Source of the DNA: Rhodanobacter sp. C06 | Lineage (GTDB): Bacteria > Pseudomonadota > Gammaproteobacteria > Xanthomonadales > Rhodanobacteraceae | Length of the DNA: 64,000 bases | Direction: 5' to 3' | Assembly (NCBI RefSeq): GCF_002001105.1 | Contig: NZ_MUNP01000046.1 | Coordinates: 1 to 64,000 of the forward strand | Shown: positions 41,759-50,418 of the stretch, in pieces | How positions within the stretch are numbered: the stretch's first letter is position 1 | How the letters are laid out: every line of letters starts with the position of its first letter | Program-made: the position numbers and the translations under genes | Notes under the pieces: generated by a model | The model's input: only the letters and a program-made list of their open reading frames with translations | Databases searched by the model: none | What the model was told of the DNA's origin: nothing

Positions 41759-42787
41759 ATGAGCAAGAAGAGCAGTTACAAGGTTGCGATGGTCGGCGCC
41801 ACCGGCGCCGTGGGCGAGACCCTGCTCGCCATCCTCGCCGAGCGCAATTTCCCGGTCAGCGAGCTGGTGCCGCTGGCCAGCGAGCGCACCGCCGGCAGCC
41901 AGGTTTCGTTCGGCGGCAAACAGGTGACGGTGAAGTTGCTGGACACCTACGATTTTGCCGGGGTGGACATCGCTTTCTTCTCGGCCGGCGGTTCGGTGAG
42001 CAGGGTGCATGCGCCGCGTGCGGCCGCCGCCGGTGCGGTGGTGATCGACAACACCTCCGAGTTCCGCTACCAGGACGACATCCCGCTGGTGGTCAGCGAG
42101 GTGAACCCGCACGCCATCGCCCAATACACCACCCGCGGCATCATCGCCAACCCCAACTGCTCGACCATGGGCATGCTGGTGGTGCTGGCGCCGATCCATC
42201 GTGCGGTGGGCATCGAGCGCATCAACGTGGCTACCTACCAGTCGGTCTCCGGCGCGGGTCGTTCGGGCATGGAGGAGCTGGGCAAGCAGACCGCGGCCCT
42301 GCTCAACTTCCAGGACGTGGAGTCGAAGAAGTTCCCCAAGCAGATCGCGTTCAACGTGATCCCGCACATCGACGACTTCCAGCCCAACGGCTACACCAAG
42401 GAAGAGATGAAGATGGTGTGGGAGACGCGCAAGATCCTGGAGGACGAGTCCATCGCCGTGAACCCCACCGCGGTACGCGTGCCGGTGTTCTACGGCCATT
42501 CCGAGGCGGTGCACATCGAGACCCGCGACAAGATCACCGCGGAGCAGGCCCGCGAACTGCTGGAGCAGGCCGAGGGCGTGGTGGTGATGGACGAGCGCAA
42601 AGCCGGCGGCTATCCCACCCCGGTGGGCGACGTGGCCGGCAAGGACCCCGTGTTCGTGGGTCGCATCCGCGAGGACATCTCGCACGAACATGGCCTCGAC
42701 CTGTGGGTGGTGTCGGACAACATCCGCAAGGGCGCGGCGCTGAACGCGGTGCAGATCGCCGAACTGCTGATCGAGGACTACCTGTGA
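41759..42787 (+). CDS. asd: Aspartate-semialdehyde dehydrogenase
   Basis: A 342-residue enzyme that reduces aspartyl phosphate on the way to lysine, threonine, methionine and diaminopimelate. The nucleotide loop is VGATGAVGETLLAIL, the catalytic Cys is in NPNCSTMGMLVVL and the active-site His in 'VPVFYGHSEAVHIET'. The sequence is of the short-loop bacterial type (as in Legionella or Vibrio Asd2) rather than the E. coli type. Position upstream of fimV-truA-trpF is conserved with Pseudomonas. A GTGA overlap couples it to the next small gene. Confidence 0.96.
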   Translation: MSKKSSYKVAMVGATGAVGETLLAILAERNFPVSELVPLASERTAGSQVSFGGKQVTVKLLDTYDFAGVDIAFFSAGGSVSRVHAPRAAAAGAVVIDNTSEFRYQDDIPLVVSEVNPHAIAQYTTRGIIANPNCSTMGMLVVLAPIHRAVGIERINVATYQSVSGAGRSGMEELGKQTAALLNFQDVESKKFPKQIAFNVIPHIDDFQPNGYTKEEMKMVWETRKILEDESIAVNPTAVRVPVFYGHSEAVHIETRDKITAEQARELLEQAEGVVVMDERKAGGYPTPVGDVAGKDPVFVGRIREDISHEHGLDLWVVSDNIRKGAALNAVQIAELLIEDYL

Positions 42788-43080
42788 GGCGCGGCCTGTA
42801 CTGGCTGGCGCTGGCCGGGGCGCTGGCGGTCACGCCGCTTTGGGCGCGCGCGCAGCAGTCCGCCGACACCCTCGCCTCCAAGGCCGTACGCAAGCAGACG
42901 GCTGCGGTGGCCCGGCAGCGTGCCGAGGTGCAGCGCCTGCAGCGCGACGTCGCCGCACAGGAGTCCGGCAGTCGCGTGGCCGCCGGGCGGCTCAAGCAGC
43001 AGGACGCGGAAATCGCCGAACTGCAGCGACAGCTGCAGACGGCGCAGCAGTCCGGGGCGGCCGCCGGCAAGGGGCGCTGA
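42784..43080 (+). CDS. Small exported coiled-coil protein
   Basis: A 98-residue protein. A signal peptide (RRGLYWLALAGALAVTPLWARA, cleavage before QQSAD) is followed by a continuous coiled coil with heptads such as 'VARQRAEVQRLQRDVAAQ' and 'QDAEIAELQRQLQTAQ', and a short Gly/Ala-Lys tail. I do not recognise a named family. GTGA overlap with asd makes co-translation likely. It is followed by fimV, whose product has a periplasmic coiled coil of similar style, so the two may interact; that is inference only. Confidence 0.7.
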   Translation: MRRGLYWLALAGALAVTPLWARAQQSADTLASKAVRKQTAAVARQRAEVQRLQRDVAAQESGSRVAAGRLKQQDAEIAELQRQLQTAQQSGAAAGKGR

Positions 43081-43264
43081 GGGTCGCCGAGCGTCCGCCG
43101 GGCCCGCGGCAGGTTCTGGAATGCGCGACAGCAATACGTCGCAAGTCTGCGATCCGGCTATTGTTGATCCGTCCGCATCTAACTAAAGTGGCGCCTCGGT
43201 CGGGCGAAGCGCCGCCATCGTGGCGGCCTCACCAGAGGCCACGGCTTGTTCGGGGGAACGCGTG

Positions 43265-45562
43265 ATGAATCGTTCGTTGAAACTGCCGCTGCTGGTGGCA
43301 TTGGCCCTTGGCAGCGGCCATGCGCTGGCACTGGACCTGGGCCAGATCCAGGTCAAGTCGGCGCTGGGCCAGCCCCTGCTGGCGGAGATCCCGGTGCAGA
43401 AGGCCACGCCGGCCGAGTTGCAGCAGCTCAACGTGCAGCTGGCGTCGGGCGAGGAATTCGCACGCGCCGGGGTCGCCGGGGGGCGACCCACGATTCCGCT
43501 GCGTTTCGACGTGGTCGATGGCGGCAACGGCCACAAGGTCATCCGCATCACCAGCGATGCGGCAGTCAACGACCCCTTCCTCGACCTGCTGATCGAGATC
43601 CATGGTGGCAGCGGCAAGAGCGTGCGCGAGTACACCATCCTGCTCGATCCGCCGGGCAACAGTTCCGCGCCGACGCGGGTCGCATCGCGTCCGTCCGCAC
43701 GCGCGGGCCGCTCGGCGGCTGCCGCGCCGGCTGCGCGCGAGGCCACCCACGCGGGTTCGGGCGAGCAGGTGGCCAACGGCCGCTTCGGGCCGGTCGAGCG
43801 TGGCCAGACCCTGTCCGTGGTGGCCCACCAGACGGCGCCGGCCGGCGTCGACCTCAACCAGATGCTGCTCGCTCTGAAGCAGGCCAACCCCGACGCGTTC
43901 TACCGCGACAACATCAATGCGCTGAAGGCCGGCGCAGTGCTGCGCATTCCCGACAAGGCCGCCGCCGAAGCGGTCGCGGTGGCCGCCGCCGCCGCGGAAG
44001 TGCGTCGCCAGAACGGCGACTGGCGCAGCGGCACGGTGAGCAGCTCGCCGGTGAGCGTGGCCGACGCCGGCACGCGTGCCACCACGTCCAGTTCGCCCTC
44101 GGGGGCCGCGGCCAGCGCCGGCGACCACTTGGCCCTGGTGCCCGCGAAGCAGGGCGGCAAGGCTGCCCCGACGGCGTCCGGATCGGACAAGAGCAATGCC
44201 TTGCGCCAGGACCTGCTGCGCAACCAGGAAGCCATGGCCAACCTGCAACAGCAGGGCGAGGACCTGAAGTCGCGACTGAAGGACCTCAACGACATCAACA
44301 GCAAGAACGAACGTCTGCTGGCGCTCAAGGACAACGAGATCGCCGAGCTGCAGCAGAAGTTGGCCGCGGCACGCAAGGCCGCCGGCCAGCCGGCGGAGCC
44401 GGCGCATGCGGCCACGGCGGGCGTTTCGATGGCGGCCGCCGCGGCCGGTGCGAACGCATCGAAACCGGCGGAACAGCCGGCCAGCGCCGCCTCGGCCCCG
44501 GCTGCCGGCAGCGAGGCTGCGGCTGCCACCGCGGCCTCGACCGCCAAGGCGGAAGCGCCGGCCGCCGCGTCGACCGCTCCTGCCGCGAGCAAGCCGGCCG
44601 CCACGCCGGCCAGCACCACGCCGATCAAGCCGACGGTCATCAAGCCGGCGGCACCGGTCGCCGGCGAGGAACCCTGGTATACCCAGCTGTGGGCGCAGGC
44701 GCTGGGTGCCGCCGTCATCGTGCTGCTGTTGTTGGGCGCGCTGCTGGGCCGCCGCCGCAAGGCGAAGCCCGCGGCCGCCTCGTCGAAGCTGGCGCCGTCG
44801 CTGGCCGATCGCTTCGGCGATGCGGCGCCTGCCGACGGTGGCGACGATGTCGACCAGAACATGCTGCTCGACCAGCTGGCCGAGCATCCCGACGACATCG
44901 GCCTGCACCTGGAACTGGTGAGCCTGTATTACGGCCGCCGCGACGTCGAGCGCTTCGAGGCGGCCGCCGAGGCCATGCATGCCCACGTCACCGACCCGCA
45001 GCAGGAAGAGTGGCAGGACGTGGTGCACATGGGCGAGGACCTTGTGCCCGGCCATCCGCTGTTCGCCGGCCACGACAGCCTGTCGTCGGACGAGGTCGAG
45101 GCGCACCATGGCTTCGACATCGACCGGTACGCCGCCGAACCCGTCGCCGCACCGGTGTCCGCGCCCGCATCAGCCGGCCCGCCGCCGCTGCCCGCGAATC
45201 CGGTGAAGGTGAGCGAGTACAACTTCAACTTCGACCTGACGCCGGCGCACGAATCGGCGTCGAAGCGGACCGACGGTGCCGAGCCGACCGCGACGCATCA
45301 CGCCGCCGACGAGGATGCGACGGTATTGCGCGAGACGGCGTCGAACTGGCACTTCGATGAGCCGGAAGTGCAGGCGGCCGGTCACGACATCGAACCGCGC
45401 GAGTTCAGCGACGACCCGGCGGACACCAAGCTCGATCTGGCGCGCGCCTACCTCGACATGGGCGATCCGGACGGTGCCCGCGCCATGCTCGAAGAGGTGC
45501 TGCACGAGGGCAGCCAGACGCAGCGCGACGTGGCCAAGCGCATGCTCGACGATCTGCATTGA
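43265..45562 (+). CDS. fimV: FimV/HubP-like polar scaffold protein
   Basis: A 765-residue single-pass membrane protein. The signal peptide is followed by the FimV N-terminal domain 'LDLGQIQVKSALGQPLLAEIPVQ' and a LysM domain (about 170-240, 'GQTLSVVAHQTAPAGVDLNQMLLAL' ... 'AGAVLRIPD'). A periplasmic coiled coil (about 315-380), an Ala/Pro/Lys-rich linker, one transmembrane helix (about 483-500) and an acidic cytosolic domain come next. The protein ends with the FimV TPR-like module 'DTKLDLARAYLDMGDPDGARAMLEEVL'. FimV/HubP proteins mark the cell pole and control type IV pilus and flagellar placement. The ATG at 43265 has GGGGGAA upstream. Confidence 0.92.
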   Translation: MNRSLKLPLLVALALGSGHALALDLGQIQVKSALGQPLLAEIPVQKATPAELQQLNVQLASGEEFARAGVAGGRPTIPLRFDVVDGGNGHKVIRITSDAAVNDPFLDLLIEIHGGSGKSVREYTILLDPPGNSSAPTRVASRPSARAGRSAAAAPAAREATHAGSGEQVANGRFGPVERGQTLSVVAHQTAPAGVDLNQMLLALKQANPDAFYRDNINALKAGAVLRIPDKAAAEAVAVAAAAAEVRRQNGDWRSGTVSSSPVSVADAGTRATTSSSPSGAAASAGDHLALVPAKQGGKAAPTASGSDKSNALRQDLLRNQEAMANLQQQGEDLKSRLKDLNDINSKNERLLALKDNEIAELQQKLAAARKAAGQPAEPAHAATAGVSMAAAAAGANASKPAEQPASAASAPAAGSEAAAATAASTAKAEAPAAASTAPAASKPAATPASTTPIKPTVIKPAAPVAGEEPWYTQLWAQALGAAVIVLLLLGALLGRRRKAKPAAASSKLAPSLADRFGDAAPADGGDDVDQNMLLDQLAEHPDDIGLHLELVSLYYGRRDVERFEAAAEAMHAHVTDPQQEEWQDVVHMGEDLVPGHPLFAGHDSLSSDEVEAHHGFDIDRYAAEPVAAPVSAPASAGPPPLPANPVKVSEYNFNFDLTPAHESASKRTDGAEPTATHHAADEDATVLRETASNWHFDEPEVQAAGHDIEPREFSDDPADTKLDLARAYLDMGDPDGARAMLEEVLHEGSQTQRDVAKRMLDDLH

Positions 45563-45588
45563 TCGGCGTGCCATACGCTTGAATCCCG

Positions 45589-45613
45589 AACGGGCCGGCC
45601 ATGCCGGCCCGTT
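45589..45613 (+). terminator. Intrinsic terminator of fimV
   Basis: An 11-bp perfect stem AACGGGCCGGC/GCCGGCCCGTT with a 3-nt loop is followed by TGATTTTG, 27 nt after the fimV stop. Confidence 0.8.
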
Positions 45614-45671
45614 TGATTTTGCGACAACCGTCCTTGGCGGTTTCCCTTCGGGCCATCGCTGGCGCGATGTC

Positions 45672-45694
45672 AAAAATCGCTCCGGGCGATTTTT
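45672..45694 (+). terminator. Second terminator-like hairpin upstream of truA
   Basis: AAAAATCGC and GCGATTTTT form a 9-bp stem with a 5-nt loop, ending in a run of six T. It lies in the 262-nt gap between fimV and truA, which otherwise holds the fimV terminator and repeats. Read-through from fimV into truA-trpF should be low, so truA likely has its own promoter further down. Confidence 0.6.
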
Positions 45695-45781
45695 TCGCGA
45701 CCAAGGACGATCGCAAGGTTCGAGGAGTGTGGCCATGGACGGCCGCCCATTTGATTTTCGCGATCAGGGACGATCGCAAGG
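45692..45781. repeat. 27-bp direct repeat pair flanking a dispersed palindrome copy
   Basis: A 27-nt sequence that starts TTTTCGCGA and ends GGACGATCGCAAGG occurs at 45692-45718 and again at 45755-45781, with two mismatches and a 63-nt period. Between the two lies a copy (45729-45746) of the GCGGCCATCCATGGCCGC-type palindrome with two changes, in the same extended context as at 24624-24663 but reversed. Confidence 0.8.
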
Positions 45782-45824
45782 AAGATGCCTGCTACGCTGC
45801 GCACTTTCCGCATTCTCCTGATCC

Positions 45825-46595
45825 ATGCGCATTGCCCTGGGCATCGAATACGACGGCACCGACTTCCTCGGCTGGCAGCGCCTGAGCCATGGGAACACGG
45901 TGCAGGGCGCGCTGGAAGCTGCCCTGTCGAAGGTGGCTGCGCAGCCGGTCGAGGTGACCTGCGCGGGACGCACCGATGCCGGCGTGCACGGCCGCTGCCA
46001 GGTGGTGCATTTCGATGTGCCGGTGGAGCGCGAGATGCGCGGTTGGCTGCAGGGCGCTACCTCCAACCTGCCGCGCAGCGTGGCGGTGCTGTGGGCGCAG
46101 CCGGTGGCCGACGAATTCCACGCGCGCTTTTCCGCGCGCAGCCGGCGCTATCGTTACACCATCCTCAACCGGCCGATGCGCGCGGCGCTGGATGCACGTT
46201 ACGTCACCTGGGAGCGCCAGCCGCTGGACGCCGCGCGCATGCATGCCGCTGCGCAGGCACTCGTGGGCGAGAACGACTTTTCCGCGTTCCGCGCGGTGTC
46301 CTGCCAGGCCGCGCATCCGCGCCGCTGCGTGCTGGCGGTGGGCGTGCGTCGAGAGGGCGAGCAGGTGATCGTGGAGATCGAGGCGAACGCCTTCCTGCAC
46401 CACATGGTGCGCAACATCGTGGGTTCGCTGCTGCCGGTGGGGCGTGGCGAGCAACCGATGGCATGGATGGCCGAACTGTTGGCGGGACGCAATCGCGAAG
46501 TGGCCGGGCCCACCGCGCCATCGACCGGGCTCACTTTCATCGGCCCGCGCTACGAGGTGCACTGGGGCCTGCCCGCCGAGGTGAGCCAGTCATGA
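45825..46595 (+). CDS. truA: tRNA pseudouridine(38-40) synthase TruA
   Basis: A 256-residue enzyme that converts U38-U40 of many tRNAs to pseudouridine. The catalytic Asp lies in [19 protein letters not shown], and the fold start '[18 protein letters not shown]' and the distal '[21 protein letters not shown]' are diagnostic. The ATG at 45825 gives the standard length. An ATGA overlap with trpF shows translational coupling, as in Pseudomonas and Xanthomonas. Confidence 0.97.
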   Translation: MRIALGIEYDGTDFLGWQRLSHGNTVQGALEAALSKVAAQPVEVTCAGRTDAGVHGRCQVVHFDVPVEREMRGWLQGATSNLPRSVAVLWAQPVADEFHARFSARSRRYRYTILNRPMRAALDARYVTWERQPLDAARMHAAAQALVGENDFSAFRAVSCQAAHPRRCVLAVGVRREGEQVIVEIEANAFLHHMVRNIVGSLLPVGRGEQPMAWMAELLAGRNREVAGPTAPSTGLTFIGPRYEVHWGLPAEVSQS

Positions 46596-47215
46596 CCCGC
46601 ATCAAGTGCTGCGGCATGACCCGCGTCGAGGATGCGCTGCTGGCCGCGCGCCTCGGCGCCGACGCGATCGGCCTGGTGTTCACCGCGCGCAGCAGACGGC
46701 GGGTGTCGCTGGAACAGGCGCAGGCGATCCGTTACGCGCTGCCGCCGTTCGTGGACGCGGTGGCGCTGTTCATGGACGACGAGGCGGACTTCGTCGCTGA
46801 GATGGTCGCGGCCGTGCAGCCGGACCTGCTGCAGTTCCATGGCGGCGAAACCGACGACTGGTGCGCGCAGTTCGGCCAGCGCTACCTCAAGGCCATCGCG
46901 ATGGGCGAGGGCGCAAGGGCACTGCCGCGGTTGCACGATTACCCGCGCGCCGCCGGATTGCTGCTGGACGGCCACGCTGCGGGCGAGGCCGGCGGCAGCG
47001 GCAAGGCCTTCGACTGGTCACTGCTGTCGCGCGACCTCGCGCAGCCGGTGATCCTCGCCGGCGGCCTGCACGCGGGCAACGTGGGCGCGGCGATCCGTGC
47101 GGCCCGGCCGTGGGCGGTGGACGTGGCCAGCGGCGTGGAATCGGCGCCCGGCATCAAGGATGCGGCGAAGCTCGAGGCATTCGTCCGCGCCGTGCGTGCG
47201 GAGGCCCCGCCGTGA
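46592..47215 (+). CDS. trpF: Phosphoribosylanthranilate isomerase
   Basis: A 207-residue (beta/alpha)8-barrel enzyme, third step of tryptophan synthesis. The catalytic Cys is in [12 protein letters not shown] (usual form K-I-C-G-I-T) and the catalytic Asp in the strand [20 protein letters not shown]. The phosphate-binding ends '[16 protein letters not shown]' and '[16 protein letters not shown]' are intact. It is coupled to truA upstream and to the cupin-8 gene downstream by 4-nt overlaps on both sides. Confidence 0.97.
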   Translation: MTRIKCCGMTRVEDALLAARLGADAIGLVFTARSRRRVSLEQAQAIRYALPPFVDAVALFMDDEADFVAEMVAAVQPDLLQFHGGETDDWCAQFGQRYLKAIAMGEGARALPRLHDYPRAAGLLLDGHAAGEAGGSGKAFDWSLLSRDLAQPVILAGGLHAGNVGAAIRAARPWAVDVASGVESAPGIKDAAKLEAFVRAVRAEAPP

Positions 47216-48216
47216 CCGCTGCCATCGACGAATACCCGGCGGACAGCGGCAGCTTCGGTGCGGCGGACCTCGTCGATCGCGAGCGCCCGCTGGTGATCCG
47301 TGGCCTGGCGCGCGACTGGCCCGTCGTGCAGTTGGCGCGGCAGTCGGACACGGCATTCGCGCAGCGGCTGGCCGAACTGGACAACGGCACGCCGGTGGAC
47401 ACCTTGCTGATTCCGCCGCAGTACGACGGCATCGTGGGTTACACGCCTGACCTCGGTGCGTTCAACTACGCGCACCACCGCGTCACGCTGACCCAGGGAC
47501 TGCAGCGGCTGGCACAGTACAGCCGGCAGGAACACGCGCCGGGGCTGGCGATCCAGAGTGCGCTCATCGACGCCTGCCTGCCGGGCTTCCGCGAGGAGCA
47601 CGCGTTGCCGTTCATCGATGCCAGCGTGCAGCCGCGGCTGTGGATCGGCAACCGGGTCACCACGCCGGCGCACTTCGACGCCTATTCCAACATCGCCTGC
47701 GTGGTGTGCGGCGCGCGGCGTTTCACGCTGTTGCCGCCCGAGCAGTTGCCGAACCTGTACATCGGCCCGCTGGATTTCGCGCCCACCGGCGCGGCGATCG
47801 GCATGGCCCGGCTGGATAGACCGGACGACCCGCGCTATCCGCGCCTGCCGCTGGCGCTGGCCGCGGCGCAGGTAGCGGAGCTGCATCCCGGCGACGCGAT
47901 CTACATCCCGCCGATGTGGTGGCATCACGTCGAATCGCTGGAACGGCTCAACGCGCTGGTGAACTACTGGTGGCAGCCCACCACGGCGGCGGGCCGTTCC
48001 TCGGATCTCGCGCTGGGCGCGCTGTTCCACTGCATCCTCGGTTTCGGCGCGCTCACGCCCGGCGAAAAGGCGGGCTGGAAGAACCTGCTCGACCATTACG
48101 TGTTCGGCGACGGCGATGCCGCCGCGCACATTCCGGCAGAACGCCGCGGCATGCTCGGTTCCATGACGCCCGAGCAGGTGGAGCAGCTGCGCCAGCGCAT
48201 CCGGCGCTATCTCTGA
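47212..48216 (+). CDS. Cupin-8 (JmjC-like) Fe(II)/2-oxoglutarate oxygenase family protein
   Basis: A 334-residue cytosolic protein of the cupin-like/JmjC group. The first metal ligands are in TPAHFDAYSNIACVV (HxD), and the distal His is in IYIPPMWWHHVESLE. 'RPLVIRGLARDWPVV' at the N-terminus and 'PRLWIGN' before the HxD are usual for the family, whose members hydroxylate proteins or small molecules. It starts in the trpF stop (GTGA overlap) and sits between trpF and trpBA, so it is made together with a tryptophan enzyme; the substrate is unknown. Its 3' end overlaps the convergent LysR gene by 10 nt. Confidence 0.85.
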   Translation: MTAAIDEYPADSGSFGAADLVDRERPLVIRGLARDWPVVQLARQSDTAFAQRLAELDNGTPVDTLLIPPQYDGIVGYTPDLGAFNYAHHRVTLTQGLQRLAQYSRQEHAPGLAIQSALIDACLPGFREEHALPFIDASVQPRLWIGNRVTTPAHFDAYSNIACVVCGARRFTLLPPEQLPNLYIGPLDFAPTGAAIGMARLDRPDDPRYPRLPLALAAAQVAELHPGDAIYIPPMWWHHVESLERLNALVNYWWQPTTAAGRSSDLALGALFHCILGFGALTPGEKAGWKNLLDHYVFGDGDAAAHIPAERRGMLGSMTPEQVEQLRQRIRRYL

Positions 48217-49103
48217 TCCGAGAGTTCCGTGCGCAGCCAGGCGGCCAGCGCCGTGATGCGGCTGTCGTCGGCGTGCCGCGAACTTGCCAGCACCCAGCGC
48301 GCCGAAGTCTCGCGGAAACCCCAAGGCGCGAGCAGGCGGCCGCTGGCGAGGTCGTCGGCCACCAGCGGCTGCGGCGCGATCGCCACGCCCAGCCCGGCGG
48401 CGGCGGCTTCGAGCAGGAAATAGAGGTGGGGCAGGGCCTGGGTCTGCTGCAGCGACTCGGGCGGCAACTCCATCGCGCGCGCCCACTCCGGCCAGGCTTG
48501 CGGGCGCGAGGCGGTGTGCAGCAGCGGCTCGTCGCACAGCGCGCTGGCGGGCAGTTCGCGCAGGCGCTCGGCGCCGGGATAGCGCGGGCTGAGCACCGGG
48601 CCGATGCGCTCCGGCGCCAGTTCGTGCACCTGCCAGCCCACGGGCCAAGGCGGCGCGGCCAGCAACAGCGCGGCATCGACGTCGGCCAGATGCCCGGCGA
48701 CCGGTTCCTCCTGCACGGCGAGGTGCAGAGTCAGCGCGGGCAATTCGTGGCGCAGGCGTTCCAGCCGCGGAATCATCCAGCGTGCCAGCACGCTGCCGGA
48801 GCAGCCCAGCACGAAGGCCGCAGTAGCGCGGGCATGGCGCAGCTGCAGCCACGCTTCGCGCAGCTGTCCGAACGCGATGCTGCATTGTTCGCGCAATTGT
48901 TGCCCGATCACGGTGAGCGCCACGCCGCGTCCCTGGCGCACGAACAGCGGCTGGCCCAGCGCCTCTTCCAGCGCGCGCACCTGGCGGCTTACCGCGCCGT
49001 GTGTCACGTGCAGCTCCTGCGCGGCGAGGCTCATGCTGCCCAGCCGCGCAGCGGCCTCGAAGGCACGCAAGGCATTCAGCGAGGGCAGGTCACGATCCGA
49101 CAT
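48207..49103 (-). CDS. LysR-family regulator divergent from trpBA (GcvA/TrpI-like)
   Basis: A 298-residue LysR-type regulator. The N-terminal HTH is 'LNALRAFEAAARLGSMSLAAQELHVTHGAVSRQVRALEE', which is the GcvA/TrpI/AmpR subgroup pattern. The effector domain spans about 92-298 with 'GLGVAIAPQPLVADDLASGRLLAPWG' near its end. Divergence from trpBA with a LysR-type site in between is the arrangement of trpI-trpBA in Pseudomonas, where TrpI activates trpBA with indoleglycerol phosphate. That role is likely here but unproven. Confidence 0.86.
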   Translation of the reverse strand: MSDRDLPSLNALRAFEAAARLGSMSLAAQELHVTHGAVSRQVRALEEALGQPLFVRQGRGVALTVIGQQLREQCSIAFGQLREAWLQLRHARATAAFVLGCSGSVLARWMIPRLERLRHELPALTLHLAVQEEPVAGHLADVDAALLLAAPPWPVGWQVHELAPERIGPVLSPRYPGAERLRELPASALCDEPLLHTASRPQAWPEWARAMELPPESLQQTQALPHLYFLLEAAAAGLGVAIAPQPLVADDLASGRLLAPWGFRETSARWVLASSRHADDSRITALAAWLRTELSDQR

Positions 49104-49107
49104 GCTG

Positions 49108-49120
49108 TGAGTTTAGCTCA
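49108..49120. promoter_or_regulatory. Candidate LysR-type operator (T-N11-A) between lysR and trpB
   Basis: TGAG-TTTAG-CTCA is a perfect 4-bp dyad with T and A at the ends 11 nt apart. It starts 4 nt beyond the lysR start codon, in the 103-nt divergent gap. The position fits the autoregulatory recognition site of a LysR-type regulator. Confidence 0.5.
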
Positions 49121-49206
49121 AGTCTCGTGGCGATCTTTTCGCTTTTCCGCACGCAGGGTCGGCACTAAGGTGTGAGCCTGTCGCCGCTTTTTTCGCTGGA
49201 ATCGTC

Positions 49207-50418
49207 ATGCAAGAAATCCGGGATTTCCACGCCTTTCCCGACGCCCAAGGCCGCTTCGGCCAGTTCGGTGGCAGCTACGTGGCCGAGACCCTGATGGCGC
49301 CACTGGCCGAACTCACCGAGGCCTACCTGCGCCTGCGCGACGATCCGGCCTTCATCGCCGAGCTCGACCGCGACCTCACGAACTATGTAGGCCGGCCCAG
49401 CCCGGTCTACTTCGCCGAACGGCTGACCCGGCACGTGGGCGGCGCGCGCATCCTGCTCAAGCGCGAGGACCTGAACCACACCGGTGCGCACAAGATCAAC
49501 AACACCGTGGGCCAGGCGCTGGTGGCGCGGCACATGGGCAAGACCCGCATCATCGCCGAGACCGGCGCGGGCCAGCATGGCGTGGCCAGCGCCACCGTCG
49601 CGGCGCGGCTGGGCCTGCAATGCGTGGTCTACATGGGCGCGGTGGACATCGAGCGGCAGAAGATCAACGTCTACCGCATGAAGCTGCTCGGTGCCGAGGT
49701 GGTGCCGGTGACTTCCGGCTCGAAGACGCTGAAGGACGCGCTGAACGAGGCGATGCGCGACTGGGTCACCAACGTGGCCGACACCTTCTACATCATCGGC
49801 ACCGTGGCCGGCCCGCACCCTTATCCGCTGATGGTGCGCGACTTCAACGCCATCGTGGGTCGCGAGGCGCGCGCGCAACTGCTCGATCAATACGGCCGCC
49901 TGCCCGACGTGCTCACCGCTTGCGTGGGCGGCGGCTCCAACGCGATGGGCCTGTTCCATGCCTTCCTCAACGACCGTGGCGTGCGCATCGTGGGCGCCGA
50001 GGCGGCGGGTGAGGGCATCGCCACCGGTCATCACGCGGCCTCGCTGGCCGCGGGGCGCCCCGGCGTGCTGCACGGCAACCGCACCTACGTGCTGTGCGAC
50101 GACGACGGCCAGATCACCGAGACGCACTCGATTTCGGCGGGCCTCGACTACCCCGGCGTCGGCCCCGAGCACGCCTTCCTCAAGGACGCCGGCCGTGCCG
50201 AATATGTGGGCGTCACCGACGACGAGGCGCTGGCAGCCTTCCACCTGCTGTGTCGCACCGAGGGCATCCTGCCCGCGCTGGAATCCAGCCACGCGGTGGC
50301 GCAGGCGATCAAGCTGGCGCGCGAATACCCGAAGGACGGCATCGTGTTGTGCAACCTCTCCGGCCGTGGCGACAAGGATGTGCACACGATTGCTGCGCGC
50401 GAAGGAGTGACGGTATGA
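49207..50418 (+). CDS. trpB: Tryptophan synthase beta chain
   Basis: A 403-residue PLP enzyme that condenses indole with serine. The PLP lysine is in [13 protein letters not shown], the phosphate-binding loop is [12 protein letters not shown], and '[19 protein letters not shown]' and '[17 protein letters not shown]' are the other signatures of the TrpB1 type. The start [19 protein letters not shown] at 49207 is normal. It overlaps trpA by 4 nt (ATGA), consistent with equimolar synthesis of the alpha2-beta2 complex. Confidence 0.98.
   Translation: MQEIRDFHAFPDAQGRFGQFGGSYVAETLMAPLAELTEAYLRLRDDPAFIAELDRDLTNYVGRPSPVYFAERLTRHVGGARILLKREDLNHTGAHKINNTVGQALVARHMGKTRIIAETGAGQHGVASATVAARLGLQCVVYMGAVDIERQKINVYRMKLLGAEVVPVTSGSKTLKDALNEAMRDWVTNVADTFYIIGTVAGPHPYPLMVRDFNAIVGREARAQLLDQYGRLPDVLTACVGGGSNAMGLFHAFLNDRGVRIVGAEAAGEGIATGHHAASLAAGRPGVLHGNRTYVLCDDDGQITETHSISAGLDYPGVGPEHAFLKDAGRAEYVGVTDDEALAAFHLLCRTEGILPALESSHAVAQAIKLAREYPKDGIVLCNLSGRGDKDVHTIAAREGVTV

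Noticed and set aside
43229-45109. Long minus-strand open frame opposite fimV
   Set aside because: Low-complexity Arg/Gly shadow of the Ala/Pro-rich fimV sequence; fimV itself has clear domains.
46939-48885. Minus-strand open frame opposite the cupin-8 gene and running into lysR
   Set aside because: Shadow frame; the real genes on both strands are identified by domain motifs.
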